Positions 7,705-16,297 are shown, counted from the first letter of the stretch. The stretch is 28,644 bases of DNA from CAZNUM01 sp046861615 (GCA_046861615.1 JBHHUS010000025.1:1-28644), one strand, 5' to 3'. Numbers and translations: made by a program. The notes: a model not told the origin generated them from the sequence alone.

Positions 7705-8124
7705 ATGGGAAGAAAAAAGAAAGTTCTTTTTATTTGTACCGGCAATTCCTGTCGATCACAAATGGCAGAGGGATTATTACGGAATCTGGCCGGTAACCGT
7801 TTTCTAGTTTACAGCGCCGGTACCCATCCTTCCCGTGTACATCCCATGAGTATTGCTGTGATGGCTGAGGTTGGCATTGATATTTCCAATAATAGCTCCG
7901 ACCCGATTGAGAAATACATTAATACCGGAATTGATATCGTCATAACCGTCTGTGACAATGCAAATCAATCCTGTCCCACATTTCCCGGGGACGTTGAACG
8001 CCTACACTGGAGTATTGATGATCCATTTCGAAACTGGGACTTTAATCCTGCTCACCTGACCCCCCACCGCGATACCCGGGAAATTCTAAAAAAGTATATT
8101 AAGCAATTTTTAAAAAACCATTAA
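7705..8124 (+). CDS. arsC: Arsenate reductase, thioredoxin-coupled type (ArsC)
   Basis: A 139-residue protein of the low-molecular-weight phosphatase fold. The phosphate loop is Cys11-TGNS-Cys16-Arg17-Ser18. The redox cysteines of the thioredoxin-linked ArsC family are present at 83 and 90 (TVCDNANQSC), and the general acid lies in DDP (105-107). The three-cysteine cascade 11/83/90 distinguishes it from a plain tyrosine phosphatase and predicts reduction of arsenate to arsenite in the cytoplasm. No arsenite efflux pump or ArsR repressor is in the window. It is divergent from the methyltransferase gene across an 86-base AT-rich gap, with only a weak AAGG about 14 bases before the ATG. Confidence 0.9.
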   Translation: MGRKKKVLFICTGNSCRSQMAEGLLRNLAGNRFLVYSAGTHPSRVHPMSIAVMAEVGIDISNNSSDPIEKYINTGIDIVITVCDNANQSCPTFPGDVERLHWSIDDPFRNWDFNPAHLTPHRDTREILKKYIKQFLKNH

Positions 8125-8245
8125 AATAAAAACACAAACAATTACTTACATAAATAATTGCCGGTGAAATTAGCCTCTGAATAAAAGTATATATTATTTC
8201 TTCTAAATCAGTTAATATTTATAGCAGAAAGGAGCCTTTAGATTC

Positions 8246-8692
8246 ATGACAGACATTGCTAAAGCATTTAAAAGTGAAATCAGCCGGTTATCTCGGAAAG
8301 AAATCCGTGCCACCATCAATCCGCTCGTGAAGCAGACACGCGATCTGAAAAAACTGATCCGCGCACAAAACCAGCGCATCCAGGAACTTGAACGGTCATT
8401 AGCAGGAAAAATGGATAAAAAAGATACCGGTCAAATTCAACCTGAACTCGTGAAGGATAAACCACAACAGCGAATCCGGACTTCTCCTGATTCTATTAAA
8501 CGCCATCGAAAGCGATTGAAACTATCCCAGAAAAATTTTGGCTTGCTTCTGGGAGTCAGCACATTGACAGTCAGTAAATGGGAAACCGGTCATGCTAAAC
8601 CAAGAGGCCGGAATAAGGAGGCGTTTGCGCTAATACGTCAAATACGGCCAAAGGAAGCTAAAGCACGGTTAGAGCAGCTTCAGGGAGTTTGA
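8246..8692 (+). CDS. Coiled-coil plus XRE-type helix-turn-helix protein
   Basis: A 148-residue protein. Residues 1-52 are charged and helical (coiled coil likely at about 28-52), followed by a Lys/Gln-rich linker. Residues about 80-125 form an XRE/Cro-like helix-turn-helix: LKLSQKNFGLLLGVSTLTVSKWE, with the Q, G and S-x-W-E pattern of the family. It may bind DNA as a dimer or oligomer through the coiled coil. An AAAGGAG lies 11 bases before the ATG. It follows arsC by 121 AT-rich bases with no terminator seen and is convergent with dnaE2. No operator or target gene can be named; a link to arsenic response is not supported. Confidence 0.75.
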   Translation: MTDIAKAFKSEISRLSRKEIRATINPLVKQTRDLKKLIRAQNQRIQELERSLAGKMDKKDTGQIQPELVKDKPQQRIRTSPDSIKRHRKRLKLSQKNFGLLLGVSTLTVSKWETGHAKPRGRNKEAFALIRQIRPKEAKARLEQLQGV

Positions 8693-8728
8693 TCCGAAAT
8701 AGAAGACTAAACACCGCCGGCATTTAAA

Positions 8729-11700
8729 CTACTGGTTCATAATTACCCTCAGATCCGGGGTATTACCTGTGTACCGGTGAATCTGCTGTAATTTCTTCAC
8801 AATTGTCGGCAGGCTTCCCAGCTTTTCAATCGTTACCGTAATTACTCCAAACGACTGTTCCACTTTCCCACGCAGAATTAACAGCGTTTCCCATAGTAAT
8901 AAATCACCATACTTACGAAAGGCGTTTGGAAAGAGAACTCCTTCATAAATATCGGTTTCATCCTCCAGAGTGACAAACTCCATGGGGTCCCGGGTTTCAA
9001 TTGTTCTGATCTCTTTACGGGTAATATACACTCCGGCTAAATAAACAGTTTTCCCGACAAGGTCCGGCAACTCCCGGGCTTTTCGCACCCGACCTCTCAG
9101 ATAGGACAGATAGGGTTGTAAAGGGTGTTCTGAAACCGGAAAGCCAAAGGCCTTCATTTCCAACTGGTGTTTCTCCGTAGCGCTAAGTGCTTTCCCTTTC
9201 GAAAGAGCAGCAGAAGCAGTTTCCTGATAAAACGGTATTCCTGTATTTTCCGATCCATTCTTCTCTGTTTTCTGCCCCAGACAACAATGTAATACTTCAA
9301 AGGCAATTTGTCGGTGGGACAGTTCCGGGGCCAAGCTTGCCAAACAACCGGCATTGGTAAGCGCCATGGCATCGGCCAGATCTAATTCTGTCCGCATCAG
9401 AAAATCAGTCAACGATACAAATTCACCTGCTTTCCGTTCTTCCAGTATTGATGTAATGGTCTCATCCTGTAAGTTAGAAATACTCATAAACCCCATGCGG
9501 AGTCGGCTATCCCGCCCTCGGTATCCTCGACTACTACGGTTAATATCAGGAGGCAATATTCTAATTCCCCAGCGGCGGGCCTCGCTGAGATAAGCATAGG
9601 TAGAATAAAATCCACCCTGGTTGGAGATCACCGCTGCCATAAATTCCGCCGGATAATGCGCCTTCAAATAAGCACAGGTAAAAGAAAGCATGGCATAGGA
9701 AGCGGAATGGGGTTTACAAAATGAATACCCCACGAAAGACTTGATCATATCCCAAACGGCATTAATTAATCCATCCGAATATCCCCGCTGACGGGCACCG
9801 GCATAGAACTTCTTTTGCCAGCCCGGAATCAGATGTTGCATGGAATCACGGCTCATTGTTTTCCGCAACGCCTCAGCATCGGCATAGGAAAAACCCGCTA
9901 AAACCCGGGCAGCCAGAGAAACCTGTTCCTCATAAACCATAATCCCATAACTCTCATTCAAAAAAGCTAAATCCGGGTGCAGTGGTTTCCACCGCTTGCC
10001 ATGGAGTCGTTCCAGCAAAATGTTAGTAAACCGATTGGCTGCGGGACGAATAATGGAGGAATAAATTACCACATGCTCAAAATCCACCACTCCCGCTTTG
10101 GTTAAAAGCTGCCGGGTGGCGGGACTCTCAATATAAAATATACCCATCGTTTTCCCCTGCTTCATGAGTGCCGCCGTGCGGGAATCCTCCACTGCCTGGA
10201 TGGTGTGGTAATCCAAATATTGACTGTCACTAACCTGCCGACCATAATTCAGATTAATCTGCCGGATCGTATCCCGTACCACCGCCAAGCTGCGATTCCC
10301 CAGAATGTCAATTTTTAACAATCCCGCATCCTCCACCTGATCCTTTTCCCATTCCACAATCTGGACGCCTTTGGGAGCCGTCAGGACCGGTACATATTTT
10401 CGGATCTCGTCCGGCACAATAATTACGCCCCCGGGATGAACCGACGGATAACGGAAAACACCAATTATTTTTTCACTATGCCGAATAATCTCCAAAAGTG
10501 TATCGTCAAGGTCCACATTGGCGAAACGGGGGTCCGTCTTAACCCAGCGAACTAAATCCCGACGGGAACTGTACCAGCCAATGCGCTTGGTGATACTTTT
10601 AATCTCTTCATTGGAAAGACCATACACTTTAGCTACTTCCCGGATGGCTGACCGGGGCTTTAAAAACACCTGACTGGCCACCATGGCTGTCCGCTCCTTG
10701 CCGTATTTCTGAAAAATATAATCCAGAATAGTGTCCCGCTCATCCCAGGGAAAATCAACATCAATATCGGGCATGTTACACCGTTCAGGGTGAATAAATC
10801 GTTCGAACTGTAAATGATATTGGATCGGATCCACCTGGGTAATAAACAGGCAATAACTCACAACAGAGGCTGCCGCCGAACCCCGACCAATTGTAGCCCT
10901 GGTCTGTTGTACAATGTCCTGAACCACCAGAAAGTAGGACGCAAACCCTTTGCGCATAATCAGATCTAATTCATATTCAATACGCCCTTTAATGGCTGCA
11001 GAGGGCTGCCCATACCTCCGGCGGGCGCCCCGGTAAACTTTTTCCTGCAACCGCTGGTTGGCTCGGCGGGTCGCTTTCAAAGATAGGTTAGGGAAAACCG
11101 TATTTACAAAGGACCAGTCCGTCTTGCAGCGCTCTGCCAGATAAGTACTGTTATTCACCGCCTCCAAACTGTTAGGAAACAGGCGAATCAGCTCCTTTTC
11201 ACTTCGAAACCAGTGCTGATCTGACTTGCACAAATCCGGAGTGATAGCAGAGAGAACTATATTATTATCAATCGCCCGGAGGGTACGGTGGGTTTCCGTA
11301 TCCTCCGGCTTCAGAAAATAAACATCCCCCGTCACAACAATTTCCAGGTTAAACTTTTTGGCCAGTGCGTGCCCCCGTTGTTCTGGCATGTCCGGGCGCA
11401 GTTCCACGAAAAGATGTGAATTAGGAATAAAGCGACTCAGCATTTTTAATACTGTTTTCTGATGGGCCAATACAAACAAGCCAGAGGTTTTGCCCTTAAG
11501 AACATCAGCAATGGAAGTTTGTTCTCCATCGTGGACAGTGGAAACTGCCTGACAGAGATTCTCGTAACCGGTTTGATTCTCAGCCAGCGCAATCACATCC
11601 TCCCCGGCACTCATGAGGTTGACGCCGGCAATTGGACAAATTCCAGCGGCATGGGCATGTTGTACAAAGCGCACGAAGCCCCATAAACCATTTACTTCTG

Positions 11701-11812
11701 TAATTGCCAGATAACGCTGCCCGCAATTGCGGGCAGCAGTGAGCAGGGCCGGCAGGGAGGCTGTCCCCCACATACGAGAGTAATGAGAATGAACGTTCAA
11801 GTGAGTGAACAT
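8729..11812 (-). CDS. dnaE2: Error-prone DNA polymerase DnaE2 (ImuC)
   Basis: A 1027-residue C-family DNA polymerase, the size of DnaE2 rather than the longer replicative DnaE1. The N-terminal PHP domain (about 1-200) keeps His8 and His10 (VHSHYS), but Glu39-Val40 stand where Asp-His is usual and Tyr165 where His is usual, so the metal site looks degraded. The polymerase core has IGRGSAA (308-314) and catalytic Asp351, Asp353 (PDIDVDF) and Asp502 (LLKIDILG). A tandem HhH-type region and a C-terminal OB fold (about 930-1010) follow. It starts 12 bases after the end of the imuB-type gene and two genes after lexA, the arrangement of SOS-induced translesion mutagenesis cassettes. It is predicted to extend past lesions, with ImuB linking it to the sliding clamp. 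The family is secure; the DnaE2 subtype rests on context and size. Confidence 0.92.
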   Translation of the reverse strand: MFTHLNVHSHYSRMWGTASLPALLTAARNCGQRYLAITEVNGLWGFVRFVQHAHAAGICPIAGVNLMSAGEDVIALAENQTGYENLCQAVSTVHDGEQTSIADVLKGKTSGLFVLAHQKTVLKMLSRFIPNSHLFVELRPDMPEQRGHALAKKFNLEIVVTGDVYFLKPEDTETHRTLRAIDNNIVLSAITPDLCKSDQHWFRSEKELIRLFPNSLEAVNNSTYLAERCKTDWSFVNTVFPNLSLKATRRANQRLQEKVYRGARRRYGQPSAAIKGRIEYELDLIMRKGFASYFLVVQDIVQQTRATIGRGSAAASVVSYCLFITQVDPIQYHLQFERFIHPERCNMPDIDVDFPWDERDTILDYIFQKYGKERTAMVASQVFLKPRSAIREVAKVYGLSNEEIKSITKRIGWYSSRRDLVRWVKTDPRFANVDLDDTLLEIIRHSEKIIGVFRYPSVHPGGVIIVPDEIRKYVPVLTAPKGVQIVEWEKDQVEDAGLLKIDILGNRSLAVVRDTIRQINLNYGRQVSDSQYLDYHTIQAVEDSRTAALMKQGKTMGIFYIESPATRQLLTKAGVVDFEHVVIYSSIIRPAANRFTNILLERLHGKRWKPLHPDLAFLNESYGIMVYEEQVSLAARVLAGFSYADAEALRKTMSRDSMQHLIPGWQKKFYAGARQRGYSDGLINAVWDMIKSFVGYSFCKPHSASYAMLSFTCAYLKAHYPAEFMAAVISNQGGFYSTYAYLSEARRWGIRILPPDINRSSRGYRGRDSRLRMGFMSISNLQDETITSILEERKAGEFVSLTDFLMRTELDLADAMALTNAGCLASLAPELSHRQIAFEVLHCCLGQKTEKNGSENTGIPFYQETASAALSKGKALSATEKHQLEMKAFGFPVSEHPLQPYLSYLRGRVRKARELPDLVGKTVYLAGVYITRKEIRTIETRDPMEFVTLEDETDIYEGVLFPNAFRKYGDLLLWETLLILRGKVEQSFGVITVTIEKLGSLPTIVKKLQQIHRYTGNTPDLRVIMNQ

Positions 11813-11824
11813 GCAGAACTCCCG

Positions 11825-13003
11825 CTAAGAAGTCATATCAATTTTTGCGTCCATAGACACTGCCCGCCCAATGCCACCAAATCCATATTTTCGACGAACA
11901 GAATCCAGCGCCCGGGAGAGTGCTCTGTCTCTGATTTCCGGCAAAGGAAACAGTTCCATTTGCCTGGGTACCAGCTGAAAATCAAATACATCAATCAATA
12001 CCGTGCGAATTCGGTTCCGTCTGGTATTGGCTCTGATAAAAAGCCGCCAGGCCGTCTCAGTCACACTGGCATCATCATTGGCAAGAATGCGACCCCGAAC
12101 TGAATGCTGAAAACCATCTGCATAGTGCACCTCCAACCGTACCTGCTTGGCGATATGAGAACGACGACGCAATTTAAAGGCCACCTGCTCAGCCAACGTT
12201 TTAACCACCCCATTCAATACCTGTTCATCATTACTGTCCTCTGCCAGAACGGTTTGTTCAAGAATATGATTTTTGAGCGATGGGGGAGTTACTACGGAGA
12301 AATCCTGTCCCTGAACCTCCCGTCTCAGTTGCAGGGCATGACTACCAAATAAAAGACGGGCTTCATTAGGTAATAAGACTAATGCCTGGAGTTCGCGCAC
12401 TTTCTTTAACAGCAGAAAATGGATAATTTTCCAAACCGGAGGGAGGTGTACGGCTGGAATTACCGGAGTCTCCAGGGGCGATAAAAAATGCATTTCCTCC
12501 CCCCTAACCACCCGGTAGATTTGATCCGGAATAACAGCCGTTGATATACGGCTCACCAGTTTATTGACGCTAATACCGATTGTGGAAGCTAAACTAATTC
12601 TGTCCTGAATCATTTTTGAAAGCTGAAAGCCTACTTGCTGGTGATCGCCGTACAGCCGTTCCATGCCGGTCATATCCAGATAAAATTTTCCGTAACCGGA
12701 GGGCTCCACCATGGGAGTAAACGCCTGCACAGTAGAATAAACATAGCGGTTCAACCGGGCATAAAGAGACTGGTTGTAGGGCAATAACCGGGCGCTGTGA
12801 CTCATTTTTCTGGCCAGTGATACTTGCATTCCTCTGAATAATCCCTCCGCCTGGGCTTCCGCTGACAGGGCCATCACGGTCCCATTCTGATGGTGGGATG
12901 AAATAATAGCCACCGGGCGAGTACGGAGAAAGGGATCCAGCGTCCGTTCTGCCTGGAGTTCAAAATCTTTCATTCTGATATGGTAAATAACCGTACTCAT
13001 CAT
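11825..13003 (-). CDS. imuB: ImuB-type Y-family polymerase homologue, catalytic residues absent
   Basis: A 392-residue Y-family protein. The segment YHIRMKDFELQAER (7-20) aligns with HVDMDAFFASVE of DinB but has Arg10 and Lys12 in place of the acidic residues. EPSGYGKFYLDMT (100-112) aligns with EPLSLDEAYLDVT but has Gly105-Lys106 in place of Asp-Glu. All metal-binding acids are therefore missing, which is the signature of ImuB, the non-catalytic adaptor of the bacterial mutasome. Residues 348-352, QMELF, match the sliding-clamp binding consensus (Q-x-x-L-F). It sits between lexA (108 bases upstream) and dnaE2 (12 bases downstream). Two adjacent ATGs follow AAGGAG, at 5 and 8 bases. No ImuA gene is in view. 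It is predicted to recruit DnaE2 to damaged DNA after SOS induction. Confidence 0.88.
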   Translation of the reverse strand: MMSTVIYHIRMKDFELQAERTLDPFLRTRPVAIISSHHQNGTVMALSAEAQAEGLFRGMQVSLARKMSHSARLLPYNQSLYARLNRYVYSTVQAFTPMVEPSGYGKFYLDMTGMERLYGDHQQVGFQLSKMIQDRISLASTIGISVNKLVSRISTAVIPDQIYRVVRGEEMHFLSPLETPVIPAVHLPPVWKIIHFLLLKKVRELQALVLLPNEARLLFGSHALQLRREVQGQDFSVVTPPSLKNHILEQTVLAEDSNDEQVLNGVVKTLAEQVAFKLRRRSHIAKQVRLEVHYADGFQHSVRGRILANDDASVTETAWRLFIRANTRRNRIRTVLIDVFDFQLVPRQMELFPLPEIRDRALSRALDSVRRKYGFGGIGRAVSMDAKIDMTS

Positions 13004-13064
13004 TATTGCTCCTTAAACAGGGGAAATACCGGAGAGAAACAAACAATAGTAGTCTAATAAATCA

Positions 13065-13098
13065 GCAGGTACCGCTCTGGGTATTCAGTTTTACCTGC
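13065..13098. repeat. Inverted repeat between lexA and imuB
   Basis: GCAGGTA (13065-13071) and TACCTGC (13092-13098) form a 7-base inverted repeat with a 20-base spacer. It lies in the 108-base gap between the lexA stop and the imuB start. It could be an mRNA hairpin or a regulator site. No T-run follows it on the minus strand, so it is not an obvious terminator. Confidence 0.35.
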
Positions 13099-13111
13099 CG
13101 CTATTTTGCTG

Positions 13112-13717
13112 TCAATACTCCCGGAATGAATAAAGGAGTACACCGTTAATCTGAAAATCATCGGTACGTTTTATATGAATCACCGGATAGTCAGGATTCC
13201 GGGGATGGAGTTCAATGCCATTTTGTCTGGGATAATAATGTTTCAGAGTAGCCTCCCCATTAATCAGAGCTACAACAATCTGACCCGGATCAGCCTGGCT
13301 GGTTTTGCGAACAATGATATAATCCCCATCCTCGATATAGTCACCCACCATGGAATCACCCTTAACCCGTAAGACAAAATTATCCGGATGGGCAAAAGGA
13401 GCGGGTACATCCACGGTAGCGGCATTTTCCAGCGCTTCAATCGGTTCTCCGGCAGCAATAAGCCCCAATAACGGTAAACGAGCCGGTGCAGCGTGCTCCC
13501 CAGTCAGGATTAAAGCCCGTTTACCGTTGGGACCTTTGGTACGGTCCAGAAAACCGCTGTGGGTGAGTGTGTTTACATACCAGTGGACCGTCCCCAGGGA
13601 CGCAAAACTCAGCGCATCCATGATTTCCCCGTAAGAAGGTGGTTGCCCACGCTCCAACGTATAACGGTGGATGAAATTCAGAAAACGCTGTTGTTTGAAT
13701 GATAGATGTTGTTTCAT
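13112..13717 (-). CDS. lexA: LexA SOS repressor
   Basis: A 201-residue repressor. The N-terminal winged helix-turn-helix (about 8-60) has the usual PPSYGEIMDALSFAS segment. The self-cleavage site is Ala89-Gly90 (IAAGEP), and the catalytic dyad is Ser122 (GDSM) and Lys159 (ATLK), spaced as in E. coli. When RecA filaments form on damaged DNA, LexA cleaves itself and frees SOS promoters. It is upstream of imuB and dnaE2 on the same strand, so this is an SOS mutagenesis locus. No Shine-Dalgarno is visible before the ATG, and the predicted transcript leader is short. A candidate operator is described separately. Identification is secure. Confidence 0.96.
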   Translation of the reverse strand: MKQHLSFKQQRFLNFIHRYTLERGQPPSYGEIMDALSFASLGTVHWYVNTLTHSGFLDRTKGPNGKRALILTGEHAAPARLPLLGLIAAGEPIEALENAATVDVPAPFAHPDNFVLRVKGDSMVGDYIEDGDYIIVRKTSQADPGQIVVALINGEATLKHYYPRQNGIELHPRNPDYPVIHIKRTDDFQINGVLLYSFREY

Positions 13718-13724
13718 ATAACTC

Positions 13725-13741
13725 GTAAGTTACCCGTAAGT
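13725..13741 (-). promoter_or_regulatory. Candidate LexA operator, GTAAGT direct repeat
   Basis: GTAAGT occurs at 13725-13730 and again at 13736-13741 (ACTTAC on the minus strand), 11 bases apart, about one helical turn. The pair lies between the lexA -10 and the ATG, where an autorepressor would bind. AACT(N4)AGTT is also an inverted repeat in the first copy. Direct-repeat LexA boxes are known in some bacteria (GTTC repeats in alphaproteobacteria). This assignment is by position only, and no copy is seen before imuB. Confidence 0.35.
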
Positions 13742-13771
13742 ATTTTACATATTTTTCAGCACACAAATCAA
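13742..13771 (-). promoter_or_regulatory. Candidate lexA promoter
   Basis: On the minus strand TTGATT (13771-13766) is followed after 18 bases by TAAAAT (13747-13742). The start of transcription would fall on the GTAAGT repeats about 20 bases before the lexA ATG. The same 76-base gap carries the divergent start of the lamin-tail gene. Confidence 0.4.
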
Positions 13772-13793
13772 GCTTTTTTACATAATTTTTGAT

Positions 13794-16250
13794 ATGTATA
13801 CTATACGGTTGATCAAAATTTTAACTCTTTTTTTCTGTATCGCCGCCTCTAATGCTCAGGTGATAATAACAGAGGTCATGTACAATCTGGATGGCAGTGA
13901 TTCTCCCAATGAATACGTAGAATTGTATAATTTGTCCACTACTGACAGTGCCGACCTCTCAGGATGGTTAATCAGCGATAAATACAGTATTGATACAATT
14001 GAAGATTCAGGCTACGGTCATAAATTACCACCGGGCAGCTACGGTGTAATTCTGGAGGGGGACTATCCCCTAGGTACGGGTATTTACTCCAACCTCATAC
14101 CTGGCAGCACACTGTTAATGAAGGTAGATGACAGCTCCATCGGGAACGGTCTTTCAGACAGTGATTCGCTCTTTTTAATAAACTCCAATAAACAAACAGT
14201 AGATTCCCTGGGGTGGGATACCATCACCAGGCCTGGACATTCTTTAGAACGGGTTCGGCTCCAGTGGCCAAATACACGCTCCAACTGGAAAATCAGCCGG
14301 GACTCGCTGGGGACACCGGGAAAAGTAAATAGTGTACAGCCGCTGGAAACAGACGGTCATTTATTGACTAACTCACTAAATCTCTCCAGTGCCCAGCTAA
14401 GCAAAACAGATTTGACCGTCCTCACCGGAGCAGTGGTAAATGAGGGGCTGAAAACCATTTCCGGGGAAGTAATTGCTTCTGAAGGATTCAATTCGTTGGG
14501 CAGTGTCAATATCGGTTCTTTGTCCGAGTTGGATACAGCTTCCTTTTCTATTGATTTAGGTCCTTTCACCAACGCCGGTGTACACTCACTGACTGTTTCC
14601 CTCCAAGTAGACGGAGATCAGGACACCAGTAATAATAACGGAAACATTGACCTGGCTGTCCAGTACGACTGGAACACGCTCAGCCTTAACGAATTCATGG
14701 CAAGACCTAACAATGACCAGACCGAATTCATTGAATTGATCAGCAATATGGATTTTACAATGGCCGGTTGGTCAATCAGCGACAACAGCCTGAATCAGCG
14801 GAAATTACCTTCAGTTACTGTTTCAGCCGGCAGTTTTATTGTAATTGCACCAGATTCCACACTCACTTCAAAGGTCTCAGCTACAACCTTATTCTTAGTG
14901 CCTCTGGATCCCTTCCCCAGCCTGAATAATTCAGGAGATGGCATTTATGTTTACGACCTCACCGGTGCTATCGTTGACAGTTTAATCTACAGCTCAAATA
15001 CCTGGCCGGTACAGGCAGAAGTCTCCACCGAAAAAATGTGGCCGCAGTTTCGTTCCAATGACTTTAACAACTGGAAATCGGCGCTTGACCATATTATCAT
15101 GACCCCGGGGGCGCCGAATTCAGTTATCCTTTTTGAAACTGATGGAGCTCTGGTCTCGGAATTAACCAATCATTTACCAGCTTATCCTGAAGAACTTGAA
15201 AACTTTTCCCTACTGGTCAGAGTTATAAATACTGGGCTCACACCCTTTCAGGGAGAAGTACAGGTAAGTGAAAATGGTCTTGAGCTGGTAAAAATAACAA
15301 CACCGACCATAAAGGTAAATGACACCTCATTGGTACATATTGAATTAGAAGGATTGACTTCCGGAGTTCATAACCTGGATATTCTCCTATCAATTCCTGG
15401 GGATTCCAATCTAAATAACAATCAGATTCAGGATACGGTAAAAGTACGATTCCCGTTCAATCGGGTTCGCTTTAATGAATTTATGCCCATTCCTGACAAT
15501 GCTCAGACTGAATTCATCGAATTGCAAAGCGATTTACCGGTTATACTGGAAGGATGGTCAATCAGCGATAATGGGTTAAAGAAAATACTTCTGCCAACTA
15601 TCTCAATTACAAATGACAATTATCCCGTAATTGCTGCTGATTCCAGTCTTATTTCAGTTTCGGCGATAAAATCACCCTACTGTGTTCCGGCAGGTTTCCC
15701 ATCCTTAAATAATACCAGTGATGGGCTGTTTTTATATGATATGACCGGGAAAATAATTGATTCCCTCATTTACAATCAGAACTGGCCAATCCTGGCGGGA
15801 CGCTCCACGGAGAAATTCCGTCCTAATTACATTTCAAATGATTCCTCCCGCTGGGGGTTGGCAGTAAATCAAGCAGCAGCAACCCCGGGATCCCAAAATA
15901 GTATTTATTACAAAGCCCTGTCTAAGAAAGGAACCATGGTACTGGACCCCAATCCATTTTCTCCGGATAACGACGCTCTGGATGACCAGCTATTTATCAA
16001 ATACAAACTCCCTTTTGAGCAGGGAATCGTCAGGGTTCAAATTTTCGATGTGACCGGCCGAAGTATCGCCCATCCCTTCTGGGATCTGGTTATTCCTCAG
16101 GAGGGAGTACTCATCTGGGATGGGAAAATGACCAATGGGCAGGTGGCAAGAATCGGGTTATACGTTATAAAATTTTCTGTCCGTAGTCTGTTCTCAAGTA
16201 AAAATTGGGAAACTGTTCAGACCGTAGTACTGGCCAAGGCACTGAAATAA
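13794..16250 (+). CDS. Secreted lamin-tail-domain protein with FlgD-like C-terminal module
   Basis: An 818-residue secreted protein with a signal peptide (1-21). Three lamin-tail-like domains are seen: about 22-180, 295-445 and 557-705. Each begins with a strand such as ITEVMY, LNEFMA or FNEFMP, followed by EYVEL or EFIEL, then GW.ISD, and ends in a TPG(S/A)xNS segment. Between them are two CARDB-like beta domains (about 185-290 and 447-552). The last 100 residues start at DPNPFSPDND and contain VQIFDVTGR and IWDGKMTNGQ, the FlgD-type Ig module common at the ends of exported FCB-group proteins and often tied to surface secretion. Domains two and three are more alike, suggesting duplication. 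The substrate is unknown. It is divergent from lexA and ends at a strong terminator. Confidence 0.82.
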   Translation: MYTIRLIKILTLFFCIAASNAQVIITEVMYNLDGSDSPNEYVELYNLSTTDSADLSGWLISDKYSIDTIEDSGYGHKLPPGSYGVILEGDYPLGTGIYSNLIPGSTLLMKVDDSSIGNGLSDSDSLFLINSNKQTVDSLGWDTITRPGHSLERVRLQWPNTRSNWKISRDSLGTPGKVNSVQPLETDGHLLTNSLNLSSAQLSKTDLTVLTGAVVNEGLKTISGEVIASEGFNSLGSVNIGSLSELDTASFSIDLGPFTNAGVHSLTVSLQVDGDQDTSNNNGNIDLAVQYDWNTLSLNEFMARPNNDQTEFIELISNMDFTMAGWSISDNSLNQRKLPSVTVSAGSFIVIAPDSTLTSKVSATTLFLVPLDPFPSLNNSGDGIYVYDLTGAIVDSLIYSSNTWPVQAEVSTEKMWPQFRSNDFNNWKSALDHIIMTPGAPNSVILFETDGALVSELTNHLPAYPEELENFSLLVRVINTGLTPFQGEVQVSENGLELVKITTPTIKVNDTSLVHIELEGLTSGVHNLDILLSIPGDSNLNNNQIQDTVKVRFPFNRVRFNEFMPIPDNAQTEFIELQSDLPVILEGWSISDNGLKKILLPTISITNDNYPVIAADSSLISVSAIKSPYCVPAGFPSLNNTSDGLFLYDMTGKIIDSLIYNQNWPILAGRSTEKFRPNYISNDSSRWGLAVNQAAATPGSQNSIYYKALSKKGTMVLDPNPFSPDNDALDDQLFIKYKLPFEQGIVRVQIFDVTGRSIAHPFWDLVIPQEGVLIWDGKMTNGQVARIGLYVIKFSVRSLFSSKNWETVQTVVLAKALK

Positions 16251-16276
16251 AAAGGGTTTCCGCAGAAACCCTTTTT
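16249..16276. terminator. Bidirectional hairpin terminator
   Basis: A perfect 12-base stem (16249-16260 with 16265-16276) around the loop CGCA. It is flanked by A-rich and T-rich arms, so it can end transcription in both directions. It lies between convergent genes, overlapping the TAA of the lamin-tail gene. Confidence 0.85.
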
Positions 16277-16297
16277 AAATCGCTTGTATTGATTGAA

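Noticed and set aside
7705..8124. Tyrosine phosphatase for capsule control
   Set aside because: The second and third redox cysteines (83 and 90) point to thioredoxin-type arsenate reductase.
11825..13003. Calling it an active DinB/DNA polymerase IV
   Set aside because: The acidic residues required for metal binding are replaced by Arg, Lys and Gly.
13725..13741. A classical CTGT-N8-ACAG SOS box
   Set aside because: The motif is absent; only the GTAAGT direct repeat is seen.
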